A stretch of DNA of 64,000 nt from Betaproteobacteria bacterium (GTDB lineage: Bacteria; Pseudomonadota; Gammaproteobacteria; Burkholderiales; Usitatibacteraceae). A model generated the notes under the pieces. That model searched no databases. It had not been told where the DNA came from and saw nothing but the letters and a program-made list of their open reading frames with translations. Shown here piece by piece: positions 1-8,342 of the stretch (the first letter of the stretch is position 1; every line of letters begins with the position of its first letter). The position numbers and the translations under genes are program-made. Location: NCBI GenBank assembly GCA_016709665.1, contig JADJMI010000001.1, positions 868,001 to 932,000 on the forward strand, in the 5' to 3' direction.

Positions 1-1
1 G

Positions 2-331
2 GTTTTCGGGAAGAAGCCGGTGCAGATCCGGGCCCGGAAGGCCACCATCGGCATCCGGGGCACCGGGGCCTACCTGGAGGTCCTCCCGGACGAGGTCTAC
101 TTCTGCCTCTGCTACGGAGAAGCGGACCTGGACGGCCCCGGCATGCCGACGAAGAACATCGTCACGCGGCACCACGAACAGCCGCTCCTCATCCGGGACG
201 GCGCCGCGGCCATGCGCGCGGAGCCGGGGCCTTTCCGCAACCATTCGGACGCGGAGCTGACGCTCCTCGAGTCCCTCGTGGGCCGCGAGCCGCCGTTCCA
301 GGGTCTCGCCCCCTACCCGGCGGTCCGCTAG
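2..331 (+). CDS. FecR-like domain protein, 3' part only
   Basis: The open frame runs in from the left edge of the window, so the start is missing. About 109 residues are visible. The segment ATIGIRGTG, followed by a Tyr/Cys-rich stretch (YFCLCYGEADLDG) and an HHE motif, resembles the FecR-type domain found in secreted or envelope-anchored proteins, where the IRGT motif is typical. The tail (FRNHSDAELTLLESLVGREPPF) also matches what I remember of this group. In true FecR proteins the domain relays a signal from an outer-membrane transducer to a sigma factor, but many single-domain relatives have no known role. Whether a sigma factor lies upstream cannot be seen. Confidence 0.6.
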   Translation, partial: VFGKKPVQIRARKATIGIRGTGAYLEVLPDEVYFCLCYGEADLDGPGMPTKNIVTRHHEQPLLIRDGAAAMRAEPGPFRNHSDAELTLLESLVGREPPFQGLAPYPAVR

Positions 332-371
332 CGAACCCGCGCCCGGGACCGAGGTCCCATCGAGGGACGCT

Positions 372-401
372 TTGCCCGCCCCCACCTGCCCCTTCTATAC
401 T
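372..401 (+). promoter_or_regulatory. candidate promoter of folE2
   Basis: A TTGCCC hexamer at 372-377 and a TATACT hexamer at 396-401 are separated by 18 bases, a near-consensus sigma-70 arrangement. Transcription would start near 408, after an in-frame TTG at 372 and shortly before the ATG at 426. This supports the later start for folE2. I saw no clear Zur operator, although folE2 is zinc-controlled in many bacteria. Confidence 0.45.
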
Positions 402-425
402 GGCTTTCCCGTGAAAGGCACCCCC

Positions 426-1229
426 ATGAACCAGCGCGCCAACCTTCCCATCCCCGACGTGCAGGCCACGCCGGACGGGCGGCGGCTCGCCATCGACCGG
501 GTCGGCATCAAGTCCATCCGCCACCCGATGCGCATCGCGGAGCGTGCCGGCGGCGTCCAGCACACCGTCGCGACGTTCGACATGTACGTGGGCCTGCCGC
601 ACCAGTTCAAGGGCACGCACATGTCGCGGTTCGTGGAGATCCTGAACGCCCACGAACGCGAGGTCACCGTCGACACCTTCCGCCTGATGCTGCGGGAGAT
701 GGTGAAGAAGCTCGAGGCGGAAACGGGCCGCATCGAGATGCGCTTCCCGTACTTCGTGCTCAAGAAGGCGCCCGTCTCGGGCGTCGAGAGCCTGCTCGAC
801 TACGAGGTCACCTTCACGGGCGAGATCGTCGACGGTTCCGAGATCTTCTCGATGCAGGTCCTGGTGCCCGTGACGAGCCTGTGCCCGTGCTCGAAGAAGA
901 TCTCGGCCTACGGCGCGCACAACCAGCGCTCGCACGTCACCATCGCCGCGCGCGTGCAGAGCTTCGTGTGGATCGAGGAGCTCATCGACCTGGCGGAAAA
1001 GCAGGCCTCCAGCGAGCTCTACGGCCTGCTGAAGCGCCCGGACGAGAAATACGTCACCGAGCTCGCCTACGACAACCCCAAGTTCGTCGAGGACATGGTC
1101 CGCGACATCGCCGCGAAGCTGAACGAGGACGCGCGCATCGAGGCCTACGTGGTGGAATCGGAGAACTTCGAGTCCATCCACAACCACTCGGCCTACGCGA
1201 TGATCCGCAAGAACTGGCCCTCCGCCTGA
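426..1229 (+). CDS. folE2: GTP cyclohydrolase FolE2 (type IB)
   Basis: This enzyme converts GTP to dihydroneopterin triphosphate, the first step of folate (and queuosine) synthesis, in the cytoplasm. The 267-residue protein has the usual FolE2 length and the family signature around SLCPCSKKISAYGAHNQR, with the metal-binding/catalytic Cys at about residue 153. The N-terminal motif DRVGIKSIRHP is also typical. I chose ATG 426, preceded by AAAGG, over an in-frame TTG at 372, which would lie upstream of the predicted transcript start. FolE2 is the metal-flexible replacement for zinc-dependent FolE. The gene stands alone, with the protease gene facing it from the right. Confidence 0.95.
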   Translation: MNQRANLPIPDVQATPDGRRLAIDRVGIKSIRHPMRIAERAGGVQHTVATFDMYVGLPHQFKGTHMSRFVEILNAHEREVTVDTFRLMLREMVKKLEAETGRIEMRFPYFVLKKAPVSGVESLLDYEVTFTGEIVDGSEIFSMQVLVPVTSLCPCSKKISAYGAHNQRSHVTIAARVQSFVWIEELIDLAEKQASSELYGLLKRPDEKYVTELAYDNPKFVEDMVRDIAAKLNEDARIEAYVVESENFESIHNHSAYAMIRKNWPSA

Positions 1230-1245
1230 ACCCCGGGCCGTTTCC

Positions 1246-1884
1246 CTAGTAGCGCTTGGTGAGGGTGAGGTTGCCGCCCTCGCGGCGCATCTCCGTGCGG
1301 TTGAGGAAGCTCATGCCGAGCAGCGCCACGTCGAGGCCCGGCGAGTCGTGCACGGCCGCGTCCACGCCGTTCAGGATCATCCCGCCCACGCTCACCGTGT
1401 CGAGCCGCACCCGGTACACGAGCACGCGACCGTTGGCCGTCTGCGACACGGCGGGCTGGCCGCGCTTGAAGTCGATGCCGAGCCGGAGCGCCTCCGCGCC
1501 CGGCAAGGTGACGAGGGTCGCGCCGGTGTCGACGAGGAAGCGCACCGTGCCGCCGTTCACCTGCCCGTCCACCGAGAAATGGCCGCTCGCGTCGGAGGCG
1601 AAGGTGACGCTCTGCCGGTTGCCGGAAATCGCCGGCGTCTCGATGGCCTGCCCCAGGCCGATCACCTCGCGCTTGCCGTCCACGTCGAACGTGGCCGCCC
1701 GGGAATCCGCCGAGAGCAGCGTCACGCCCTCGGGCGTCTTCTGCCCCACCGACAGCGTGCGCGGCGGTGCGCCATTGATGACGACGACGGCCTTGCCCGG
1801 AAAGAGGCCGATGACGTTCACCTCGGCCGCCAGCGCCGGAAGCGCGGCCAGGAACGCCGCCGCCATACAATGCGAGAACCGCAT
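1246..1884 (-). CDS. secreted retropepsin-like aspartic protease
   Basis: The 212-residue protein begins with a cleavable signal peptide (MRFSHCMAAAFLAALPALA). Its C-terminal half is a single retropepsin-type domain with the catalytic FLVDTGAT motif at about residue 120, and the hydrophobic flap and DVALLGMSFLNR motif characteristic of the clan AA aspartic protease family found in proteobacteria (TIGR02281-like). Such proteases act as homodimers, probably in the periplasm, and their substrates are unknown. The N-terminal region (about 20-100) has no motif I recognise. The start lies only 18 bp from the divergent amidotransferase gene, so the two promoters must overlap. Confidence 0.8.
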   Translation of the reverse strand: MRFSHCMAAAFLAALPALAAEVNVIGLFPGKAVVVINGAPPRTLSVGQKTPEGVTLLSADSRAATFDVDGKREVIGLGQAIETPAISGNRQSVTFASDASGHFSVDGQVNGGTVRFLVDTGATLVTLPGAEALRLGIDFKRGQPAVSQTANGRVLVYRVRLDTVSVGGMILNGVDAAVHDSPGLDVALLGMSFLNRTEMRREGGNLTLTKRY

Positions 1885-1902
1885 GCGCCGCCCTTCCTCT
1901 CG

Positions 1903-2616
1903 ATGAAGCCCGTCCTCGTCTTCCGCCATTCCGCCACGGAGGGTCCGGGCTATTTTGCCACCTTCCTCGACCGCCACGGCATCGAATGGCGGCTCGTGAA
2001 GCTCGACGAGGGCGAGGCCGTTCCCGCCTCGGCCGCGGACGCCGCCGGCCTCGGGTTCATGGGCGGCCCCATGAGCGTGAACGACGACCTGCCGTGGATC
2101 GCCCCCGTGCTCGCGCTCATCCGCGACGCGGTGGCGCGCCGCGTACCGGTTATCGGGCACTGCCTGGGCGGGCAGCTTCTCGCGAAAGCGCTCGGAGGCG
2201 TCGTTCGGCCCAATCCCGTGAAGGAAATCGGCTGGTGCCGCGTCGTTCTCGAGGACACCGCGCTCGCCCGGGAGTGGATCGGACTCGACGCCCCCGCGTT
2301 CACCACCTTCCAGTGGCATGGCGAGACCTTCAGCCTGCCCCCCGGCGGCGAGCGCATCCTGCGCGGCGATCACTGCGCCAACCAGGCCTACGTGGTCGAC
2401 GGGAGGCACCTCGGGATGCAGTGCCACGTGGAGATGACCCCGGAACTCGTGCGAACCTGGTGCGAGACGGGCGCCGACGAAGTGGCCGGGAATCGCGCGA
2501 GCCCGGCCGTGCAGCCCGTCGAGCGGATCGAAGGGGAGATGGCCGAGCGCCTTCCGGTTCTCTCGGACGTCGCCACCCGGCTGTACTCGCGGTGGGCCCG
2601 GGGGCTCGCGGTCTAA
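1903..2616 (+). CDS. class I glutamine amidotransferase-like protein
   Basis: This 237-residue, single-domain protein belongs to the GMP-synthase-like class I glutamine amidotransferases. The nucleophile elbow is visible as VIGHCLGGQLLAKALGG (Cys near residue 85), preceded by the oxyanion strand FMGGPMSVND. The catalytic His is in FQWHGETF or GMQCHVEMT. No synthase domain is attached, so the protein may hydrolyse small gamma-glutamyl compounds, or pass ammonia to an unlinked partner. It overlaps the end of convergent yajQ by 4 bp. The substrate cannot be told from the sequence. Confidence 0.8.
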   Translation: MKPVLVFRHSATEGPGYFATFLDRHGIEWRLVKLDEGEAVPASAADAAGLGFMGGPMSVNDDLPWIAPVLALIRDAVARRVPVIGHCLGGQLLAKALGGVVRPNPVKEIGWCRVVLEDTALAREWIGLDAPAFTTFQWHGETFSLPPGGERILRGDHCANQAYVVDGRHLGMQCHVEMTPELVRTWCETGADEVAGNRASPAVQPVERIEGEMAERLPVLSDVATRLYSRWARGLAV

Positions 2617-3098
2617 TCCCGGAAGTTCTGGAAGGTCAGCGGCACATCGGTCACGCCGGCACGGACCAGGGCGATGGCCTCCTGGAGCGTGTCGCGCTTG
2701 GCGCCGGTGACGCGCACGACGTCGCCCTGGATCGCGGTGGTCACCTTGAGCTTCGCGTCCTTCACCATCTTCACGATGCGCTTGGCGAGCTCGCTCTCCA
2801 CGCCGTTCTTCACGGTCACCTTCTGCTTCATCTTGTCGCCGCCGATCTTCTCGGGCTTGTCGACGACGAGGAAGCGCAGGTCCACGCCGCGCTTGGCGAA
2901 CTTGGCGTTCATCACGTCGCGGACCTGCCCGAGCTTGAACTCGTCGTCGGCGAAGACGGTGAGCTCGTGCTCCTTCTGCTCGATGCGGGCGTCGGAGCCC
3001 TTGAAGTCGAACCGGTTCGCGACTTCCTTGTTGACCTGCTCGATGGCGTTCTTCACCTCGACGGCGTTGGCTTCGCAGGCGATGTCGAACGAGGGCAT
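2613..3098 (-). CDS. yajQ: YajQ-family nucleotide-binding protein
   Basis: A 161-residue protein with the full YajQ pattern: MPSFDI at the N-terminus, ANRFDFKGSDA near residues 27-37, and the C-terminal QGDVVRVTGAKRDTLQEAI. YajQ proteins have two ferredoxin-like folds. Some members bind cyclic di-GMP and modulate transcription, and others bind nucleotides or RNA. The gene is the last of the minus-strand arginine group, 19 bp after argG, with a clear GGAGG ribosome site. This suggests co-transcription rather than a metabolic link. The 3' end overlaps the convergent amidotransferase by 4 bp. Confidence 0.95.
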   Translation of the reverse strand: MPSFDIACEANAVEVKNAIEQVNKEVANRFDFKGSDARIEQKEHELTVFADDEFKLGQVRDVMNAKFAKRGVDLRFLVVDKPEKIGGDKMKQKVTVKNGVESELAKRIVKMVKDAKLKVTTAIQGDVVRVTGAKRDTLQEAIALVRAGVTDVPLTFQNFRD

Positions 3099-3117
3099 GG
3101 GGGGCCTCCCGGGAGCG

Positions 3118-4338
<1,221 letters not shown>

Positions 4339-4369
4339 GGGGGTGCCTGTATCGGGAATGTCGGGAACG

Positions 4370-5251
4370 TCAGGGTTTGCGGGGCGCGGCGGGCGCGGAT
4401 TTCGCTTCGTCCACGGCCTTCGGGTCGGTCACGGTCACCACGCCGATCGCCTCGCGAAGGGCACGGGAGCTCGATCGTTCGACGAAGGTCTCCACCTGCT
4501 CGGCGAGCTGCTCGGGCGTGAAGTTGCGCTCGAGGGTCGTCGCGGTCCAATTCGGGTCGTAGATCTTCCGGAAGTCGAAGCGCTCCTCGGAATCGATCAC
4601 CTGCAGCGTCTTCGGGTCGATCACCCAGAGCTTCGTGTAGAAGAAGGGTGCCACGTAGATCGCGGAGCTGGTGGGCTTGCCGTCGGGCGTGAACGTCTCG
4701 GCCTCGGCGAAACCCGCGAGGTTCGCGTCGAGGTCGATGTTGCCCGTGCGCCGCTCGAGCGGCTGGATGAAGACGCCGATGCCGCCGAGCTTGGAACCCA
4801 GGCCGTTCACCTCGCCGAACCGCCAGTTGGGCGTCACGACGAAGATCTTGTCCCAGCCGGCGCGCTGCTTCATGGGCTCGAGGGCGGAGACCACCTTGCC
4901 GATCGCGACCTTCTCGCGCTCCGCGGGCTTCACGTTTTCGATTTCCGCCGGGTTGAGCGAGAGGAAGACGCGCTCGGAGCCCGGATCGCTCGCCGCCACC
5001 GTGCGATCGAGACCGCGCAGCACGGCGCGATCGAGCGCGCCGCCCGGGACCTGGGCGGTGAAACGCCGGAAGGGCTCGAGGTTCGTGCCCACCGAAGGAC
5101 GGCGGCTCACGTACTGGAATTGCTGGCCCACCGCCGACACCAGGGCGTAGATGCGGGGCTTCGGCGATTCCGGGGCGGCATCCGGCGCCGCGGATGCGCC
5201 GAGGCTCGCGCCGGCCAGGAGTGCCGCGGCCAGGCCGCGCAGGGCCGTCAT
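4370..5251 (-). CDS. secreted protein of unknown function in the arg operon
   Basis: The 293-residue product has a signal peptide (about residues 1-22, ending ASA). It contains no catalytic motif I recognise. Visible features are a Tyr/Phe-rich segment with IYVAPFFYTKLWVIDPKTLQV and a stretch naming residues before an acidic, Pro/Ala-rich tail. The ATG overlaps the argF stop codon in an ATGA arrangement, so it is probably translationally coupled to argF, and argG follows 31 bp later. Its location suggests a periplasmic protein co-expressed with arginine synthesis, but nothing ties it to arginine chemistry. Betaproteobacterial relatives are probably annotated only as hypothetical. Confidence 0.75.
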   Translation of the reverse strand: MTALRGLAAALLAGASLGASAAPDAAPESPKPRIYALVSAVGQQFQYVSRRPSVGTNLEPFRRFTAQVPGGALDRAVLRGLDRTVAASDPGSERVFLSLNPAEIENVKPAEREKVAIGKVVSALEPMKQRAGWDKIFVVTPNWRFGEVNGLGSKLGGIGVFIQPLERRTGNIDLDANLAGFAEAETFTPDGKPTSSAIYVAPFFYTKLWVIDPKTLQVIDSEERFDFRKIYDPNWTATTLERNFTPEQLAEQVETFVERSSSRALREAIGVVTVTDPKAVDEAKSAPAAPRKP

Positions 5252-6163
5252 GTGTCCACCTTCCCGAGGAGCAGGTACTCCATGAGGGCCTTCTGCACGT
5301 GCAGGCGGTTTTCCGCTTCCTCCCAGACGACGCTCTGGGGCCCTTCGAGCACCTCCGCGCTCACTTCCTCGCCGCGATGCGCGGGCAGGCAGTGCATGAA
5401 GAGCGCATCGGGCCGGGCGACGGCCATCATCTCCGCGTCCACCATGAAGGCGGCGAAGGCGCTCTTGCGGTCGTCGGTCTCGGCCTCGAAGCCCATGCTC
5501 GTCCACACGTCCGTCGTCACCAGGTCGGCGCCCTTGGAGGCGGCGAGCGGGTCGCCGAAGAGCTCGAGGTGCGCCCGGTCGACCCCCGCGGCGCGCGCGG
5601 GCTCGAGCTCGTAGCCCGGCGGGCTCGCGATGTTCAGCTTGAAGTCGAGGAGGCGCGCGGCCTGCAGCCACGTGTTGCACATGTTGTTGCTGTCGCCGAT
5701 CCACGCGACCGTCCTGCCCGTGATCGAACCGCGGTGCTCGACGAAGGTGTAGATGTCCGCGAGGATCTGGCAGGGGTGGTACTCGTTGGTGAGGCCGTTG
5801 ATCACCGGCACCCGCGAGCTGCGCGGCGAAGCGCTCGATGATGGTCTGCTCGAAGGTGCGGATCATCACGATGTCGACCATGCGCGAGACGACGCGCGCC
5901 ACGTCCTCGATGGGCTCGCCCCGGCCGAGCTGGGTGTCGCCCATGTTGAGCACGATCGAGGCGCCGCCCATCTGGAACATGCCCGCCTCGAAGGAGACGC
6001 GCGTGCGCGTCGAGCTCTTCTCGAAGACCATCGCCAGCATGCGGTCCACGAGCGGCTGGTAGGCGATGTAGTTCTTGAAGCGGTCCTTGATGACGCGCGT
6101 GCGCTTGAAAAGATGCTCGATCTCGTCGCGCGAGAAATCGCCGAGCTGCAGGAAGTGCTTCAT
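5248..6163 (-). pseudogene. argF: ornithine carbamoyltransferase, broken by a one-base frameshift
   Basis: ArgF makes citrulline from ornithine and carbamoyl phosphate. The first 114 codons (6163 to 5822) encode a normal N-terminus with the carbamoyl-phosphate motif EKSSTRTRVSFE and end at TIIERFAA. The remainder (5820 to 5248) is in another frame and resumes with SRVPVINGLTNEYHPCQ, continuing to the ornithine-binding motif HCLPAHRG. The span is 916 bases, one more than a multiple of three, so a single extra base lies near 5818-5824. Without it the protein would be 304 residues, the normal anabolic length. Both halves look fully conserved, so this is either a very recent mutation or a sequence error. 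The stop codon overlaps the next gene's start. Confidence 0.9.
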
Positions 6164-6168
6164 GGGAT

Positions 6169-7365
6169 CTAGGCGCCGCCGGCGGCGTGCGATTCGCGAA
6201 GGAAGGCGGTGACGACGGGCGCGAGGCGCGCGACGATCTCGCGCGCCTCGGCCTCGTCGATGACGAGGGGCGGAAGCAGGCGGATCACGCGCTCCGCGGT
6301 CACGTTGAGCACGAGCCCGGCGGCGAGCGAGCGCGGGACGATCTCTGCGCAGGGGCGGTCGAGCTCCACGCCGATCATGAGGCCCCGGCCGCGGATCTCC
6401 TTCACGCCGGCCGTGCCGGCGAGCGCTTCGCGCAGGCCCTGGATGACGATGCCGCCCATGCGCTCGGCGTTGGCGAGCAGCCCTTCCTGCTCGATGGCCT
6501 CCAGCGTGGCGAGCCCGGCCACGCTCACGAGCGGGCCGCCGCCGAACGTGGTGCCGTGATTGCCCGGCTTGAAGACCTGCGCCGCCGCGCCGCGCGCGAG
6601 GCACGCGCCGATCGGCACGCCGGATCCGAGCCCCTTCGCGAGCGACATCACGTCCGGCACGATCCCCGCCCACTGGTGGGCGAACCACTTGCCCGTCCGT
6701 CCGATGCCGCTTTGCACCTCGTCGATCATGAGGAGCCAGCCCCGGGCATCGCACAGGGCGCGCACCTGGCGAAGGTAGTCGAGGTCGGCCACGTGGATGC
6801 CGCCTTCGCCCTGCAGCACCTCCAGCAGCACGGCCACGACCGCCGGCTGAACCGCGAGGCGCTCGATGGCGCCCAGGTCGTTGTAGGGAACGCGCAGGAA
6901 TCCGCCCATGAGCGGCTCGAACCCGGCCTGGGCCTTGCGCGACCCCGTGGCCGAGAGCGTGGCGAGCGTGCGGCCGTGCCACGCCTTTTCCATCACGATG
7001 ATCGCGGGGCTCTCCACGCCGCGCTGGTGGCCGTGCAGGCGCGCGAGCTTGATCGCGCACTCGTTCGCCTCGGCGCCGGAGTTGCAGAAGAACGCGTTGT
7101 CCATGCCGGCGAGGCCGCACACGCGCTCGGCGAGGCGCTCCTGCTCGGGCACGCGGAAGAGGTTCGACGCGTGGATGATCTTCGCGGCCTGGTCGGCGAT
7201 GGCCTTCACGAGGCGCGGGTGCGCGTGCCCCAGGCCGTTCACGGCGATGCCCGCGAGCGCATCGAGGTAGCGATTGCCCTCGGTGTCCCACAGCCACGCG
7301 CCCTCGCCCCGCGCGAATGCGACGGCCTGCGGCGCGTAGGTCTTCATGAGGTGGGCGGCTGTCAT
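6169..7365 (-). CDS. argD: acetylornithine aminotransferase
   Basis: A PLP-dependent class III aminotransferase (398 residues) that converts N-acetylglutamate semialdehyde to N-acetylornithine. Some members also serve lysine synthesis as succinyl-DAP aminotransferase. The PLP-phosphate motif FFCNSGAEANE is near residue 98, the Asp motif LLMIDEVQSGIGRTG near 217, and the Schiff-base Lys lies in DVMSLAKGLGSG near 247. It is the first gene of the arg group. argF starts 5 bp after its stop codon. The product supplies the ornithine that ArgF would use. Confidence 0.95.
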   Translation of the reverse strand: MTAAHLMKTYAPQAVAFARGEGAWLWDTEGNRYLDALAGIAVNGLGHAHPRLVKAIADQAAKIIHASNLFRVPEQERLAERVCGLAGMDNAFFCNSGAEANECAIKLARLHGHQRGVESPAIIVMEKAWHGRTLATLSATGSRKAQAGFEPLMGGFLRVPYNDLGAIERLAVQPAVVAVLLEVLQGEGGIHVADLDYLRQVRALCDARGWLLMIDEVQSGIGRTGKWFAHQWAGIVPDVMSLAKGLGSGVPIGACLARGAAAQVFKPGNHGTTFGGGPLVSVAGLATLEAIEQEGLLANAERMGGIVIQGLREALAGTAGVKEIRGRGLMIGVELDRPCAEIVPRSLAAGLVLNVTAERVIRLLPPLVIDEAEAREIVARLAPVVTAFLRESHAAGGA

Positions 7366-7388
7366 CGAAAGCGCCTCGCAGAAATGGT

Positions 7389-7411
7389 CACGGCGGCATC
7401 GCGCCGCCGTG
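7389..7411 (-). other. 9-bp perfect hairpin in the argD leader
   Basis: CACGGCGGC (7389-7397) and GCCGCCGTG (7403-7411) form a perfect 9-bp stem with a five-base loop, 24 bp upstream of the argD start. No U-run follows on either strand, so it is not an obvious terminator. It could be an mRNA leader structure or an operator. I do not see a convincing ArgR box. Confidence 0.35.
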
Positions 7412-7566
7412 CAAAAGGGGGACAGGAATTATGGTCAATTTGGGGGGTGCCCGCAACCCGACGCGCCCCGGCGGCAACGGGGGATGCCCGCGCCGCGATA
7501 GAATGAGGCTTTCCCCGATTCCCCAGGCGCCCGGCGGTGGTCGGATTCCGTCTCGGCCGGCCCATC

Positions 7567-7902
7567 ATGTCAACCGCGCCTCGCGCGATCATCATCCAGG
7601 GGATCACCCGCTCCGGCCGCGCCTTCCGTCCCAGCGACTGGGCCGAGCGCCTGTGCGGCGTGCTCTCCACGTTCGGGGACGACCGGCAGATGCGCTATTC
7701 GCGGTTCGTGCACCCCGTCCTCATGGACGGCGTTCGCTGCGTCGTCGTGAACACCGAACTGAAAGCGGCCGAACCCCGCGCGTTCCGGTTTCTCCTCGAC
7801 TTCGCAGGAGACAACGAACTGGTGGTGATCGACCCGACCCGGCCGGACGCCGAGGGGGAATTCTGCCCGGTCCCCGGAGTGGACCTGGGCGCCGGGGGCT
7901 GA
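7567..7902 (+). CDS. DUF3579 family protein
   Basis: This 111-residue protein matches the small betaproteobacterial DUF3579 family. The core IIIQGITRSGRAFRPSDWAERLCGV, followed by a DDRQMRYS-type segment and a Val-rich strand, is the family signature. No biochemical role is established that I know of. In Burkholderiales and relatives it typically lies next to arginine genes and rpsT, as here, so the neighbourhood is conserved order rather than evidence of function. ATG 7567 was chosen because the DUF3579 homology begins directly after it. A TAGAAT -10-like hexamer lies at 7499-7504. Confidence 0.85.
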   Translation: MSTAPRAIIIQGITRSGRAFRPSDWAERLCGVLSTFGDDRQMRYSRFVHPVLMDGVRCVVVNTELKAAEPRAFRFLLDFAGDNELVVIDPTRPDAEGEFCPVPGVDLGAGG

Positions 7903-7926
7903 GCGCCACCCGGCGGGCAAGCCGAC

Positions 7927-8205
7927 CTAGGCAGCCTTGGCGCCGGCGAGCGTCTTGATCTGCTGGGCCAGCCGGCTCTTGTGACGGGCGGCCTTGTTCT
8001 TGTGGATGATCTTCTTGTCGGCGATGCTGTCGATCGTCGCGACGTTCGCGTTGAACGCGGCCTGGGCGGCGGCGGCGTCGCCCGCGGCGATCGCGGTCTT
8101 CACCTTCTTGATCGCGGTGCGGAGGGTCGTGCGAAGGCCCATGTTGGCGGACCGCTGGTGGGTCGCCTGCTTGGCGCGCTTGGCAGCCTGCTTGGAGTTG
8201 GCCAT
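7927..8205 (-). CDS. rpsT: 30S ribosomal protein S20
   Basis: A 92-residue, Lys/Ala-rich helical protein starting MANSKQAAKRAKQATHQR. It binds 16S rRNA and nucleates 30S subunit assembly. The length and the N-terminal ANSKQAAKR motif are diagnostic. The gene is monocistronic and divergent from murJ, the classical arrangement in beta- and gammaproteobacteria. The longer frame to 8277 would read through the promoter, so ATG 8205 is right. Confidence 0.98.
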   Translation of the reverse strand: MANSKQAAKRAKQATHQRSANMGLRTTLRTAIKKVKTAIAAGDAAAAQAAFNANVATIDSIADKKIIHKNKAARHKSRLAQQIKTLAGAKAA

Positions 8206-8248
8206 GATGATTATCCGGGAAGTCGAAATCGGGTTTGTCGAGGTAAGC

Positions 8249-8282
8249 CTGATATTATACCTCGCTTGTCCTGTCAAAACAA
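8249..8282 (-). promoter_or_regulatory. strong rpsT promoter (two overlapping options)
   Basis: On the minus strand a perfect TATAAT (8259-8254) lies 17 bases after TTGTTT (8282-8277). A perfect TTGACA (8277-8272) lies 17 bases before TATCAG (8254-8249). Two overlapping sigma-70 promoters would therefore start transcripts a few bases apart, 40-50 bases before the S20 start codon. A strong or double promoter fits a ribosomal protein gene. Confidence 0.65.
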
Positions 8283-8342
8283 AGCCCTAGCCGGCCCCCG
8301 CCCTTCCGGCCCCCGGCTCGGGCCTTCCGGCCCCCACCGCGC

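Noticed and set aside
5815..5830. Programmed ribosomal frameshift in argF
   Set aside because: There is no slippery heptamer or stimulatory structure typical of programmed frameshifting, and argF is not known for it. A mutation or sequencing error is simpler.
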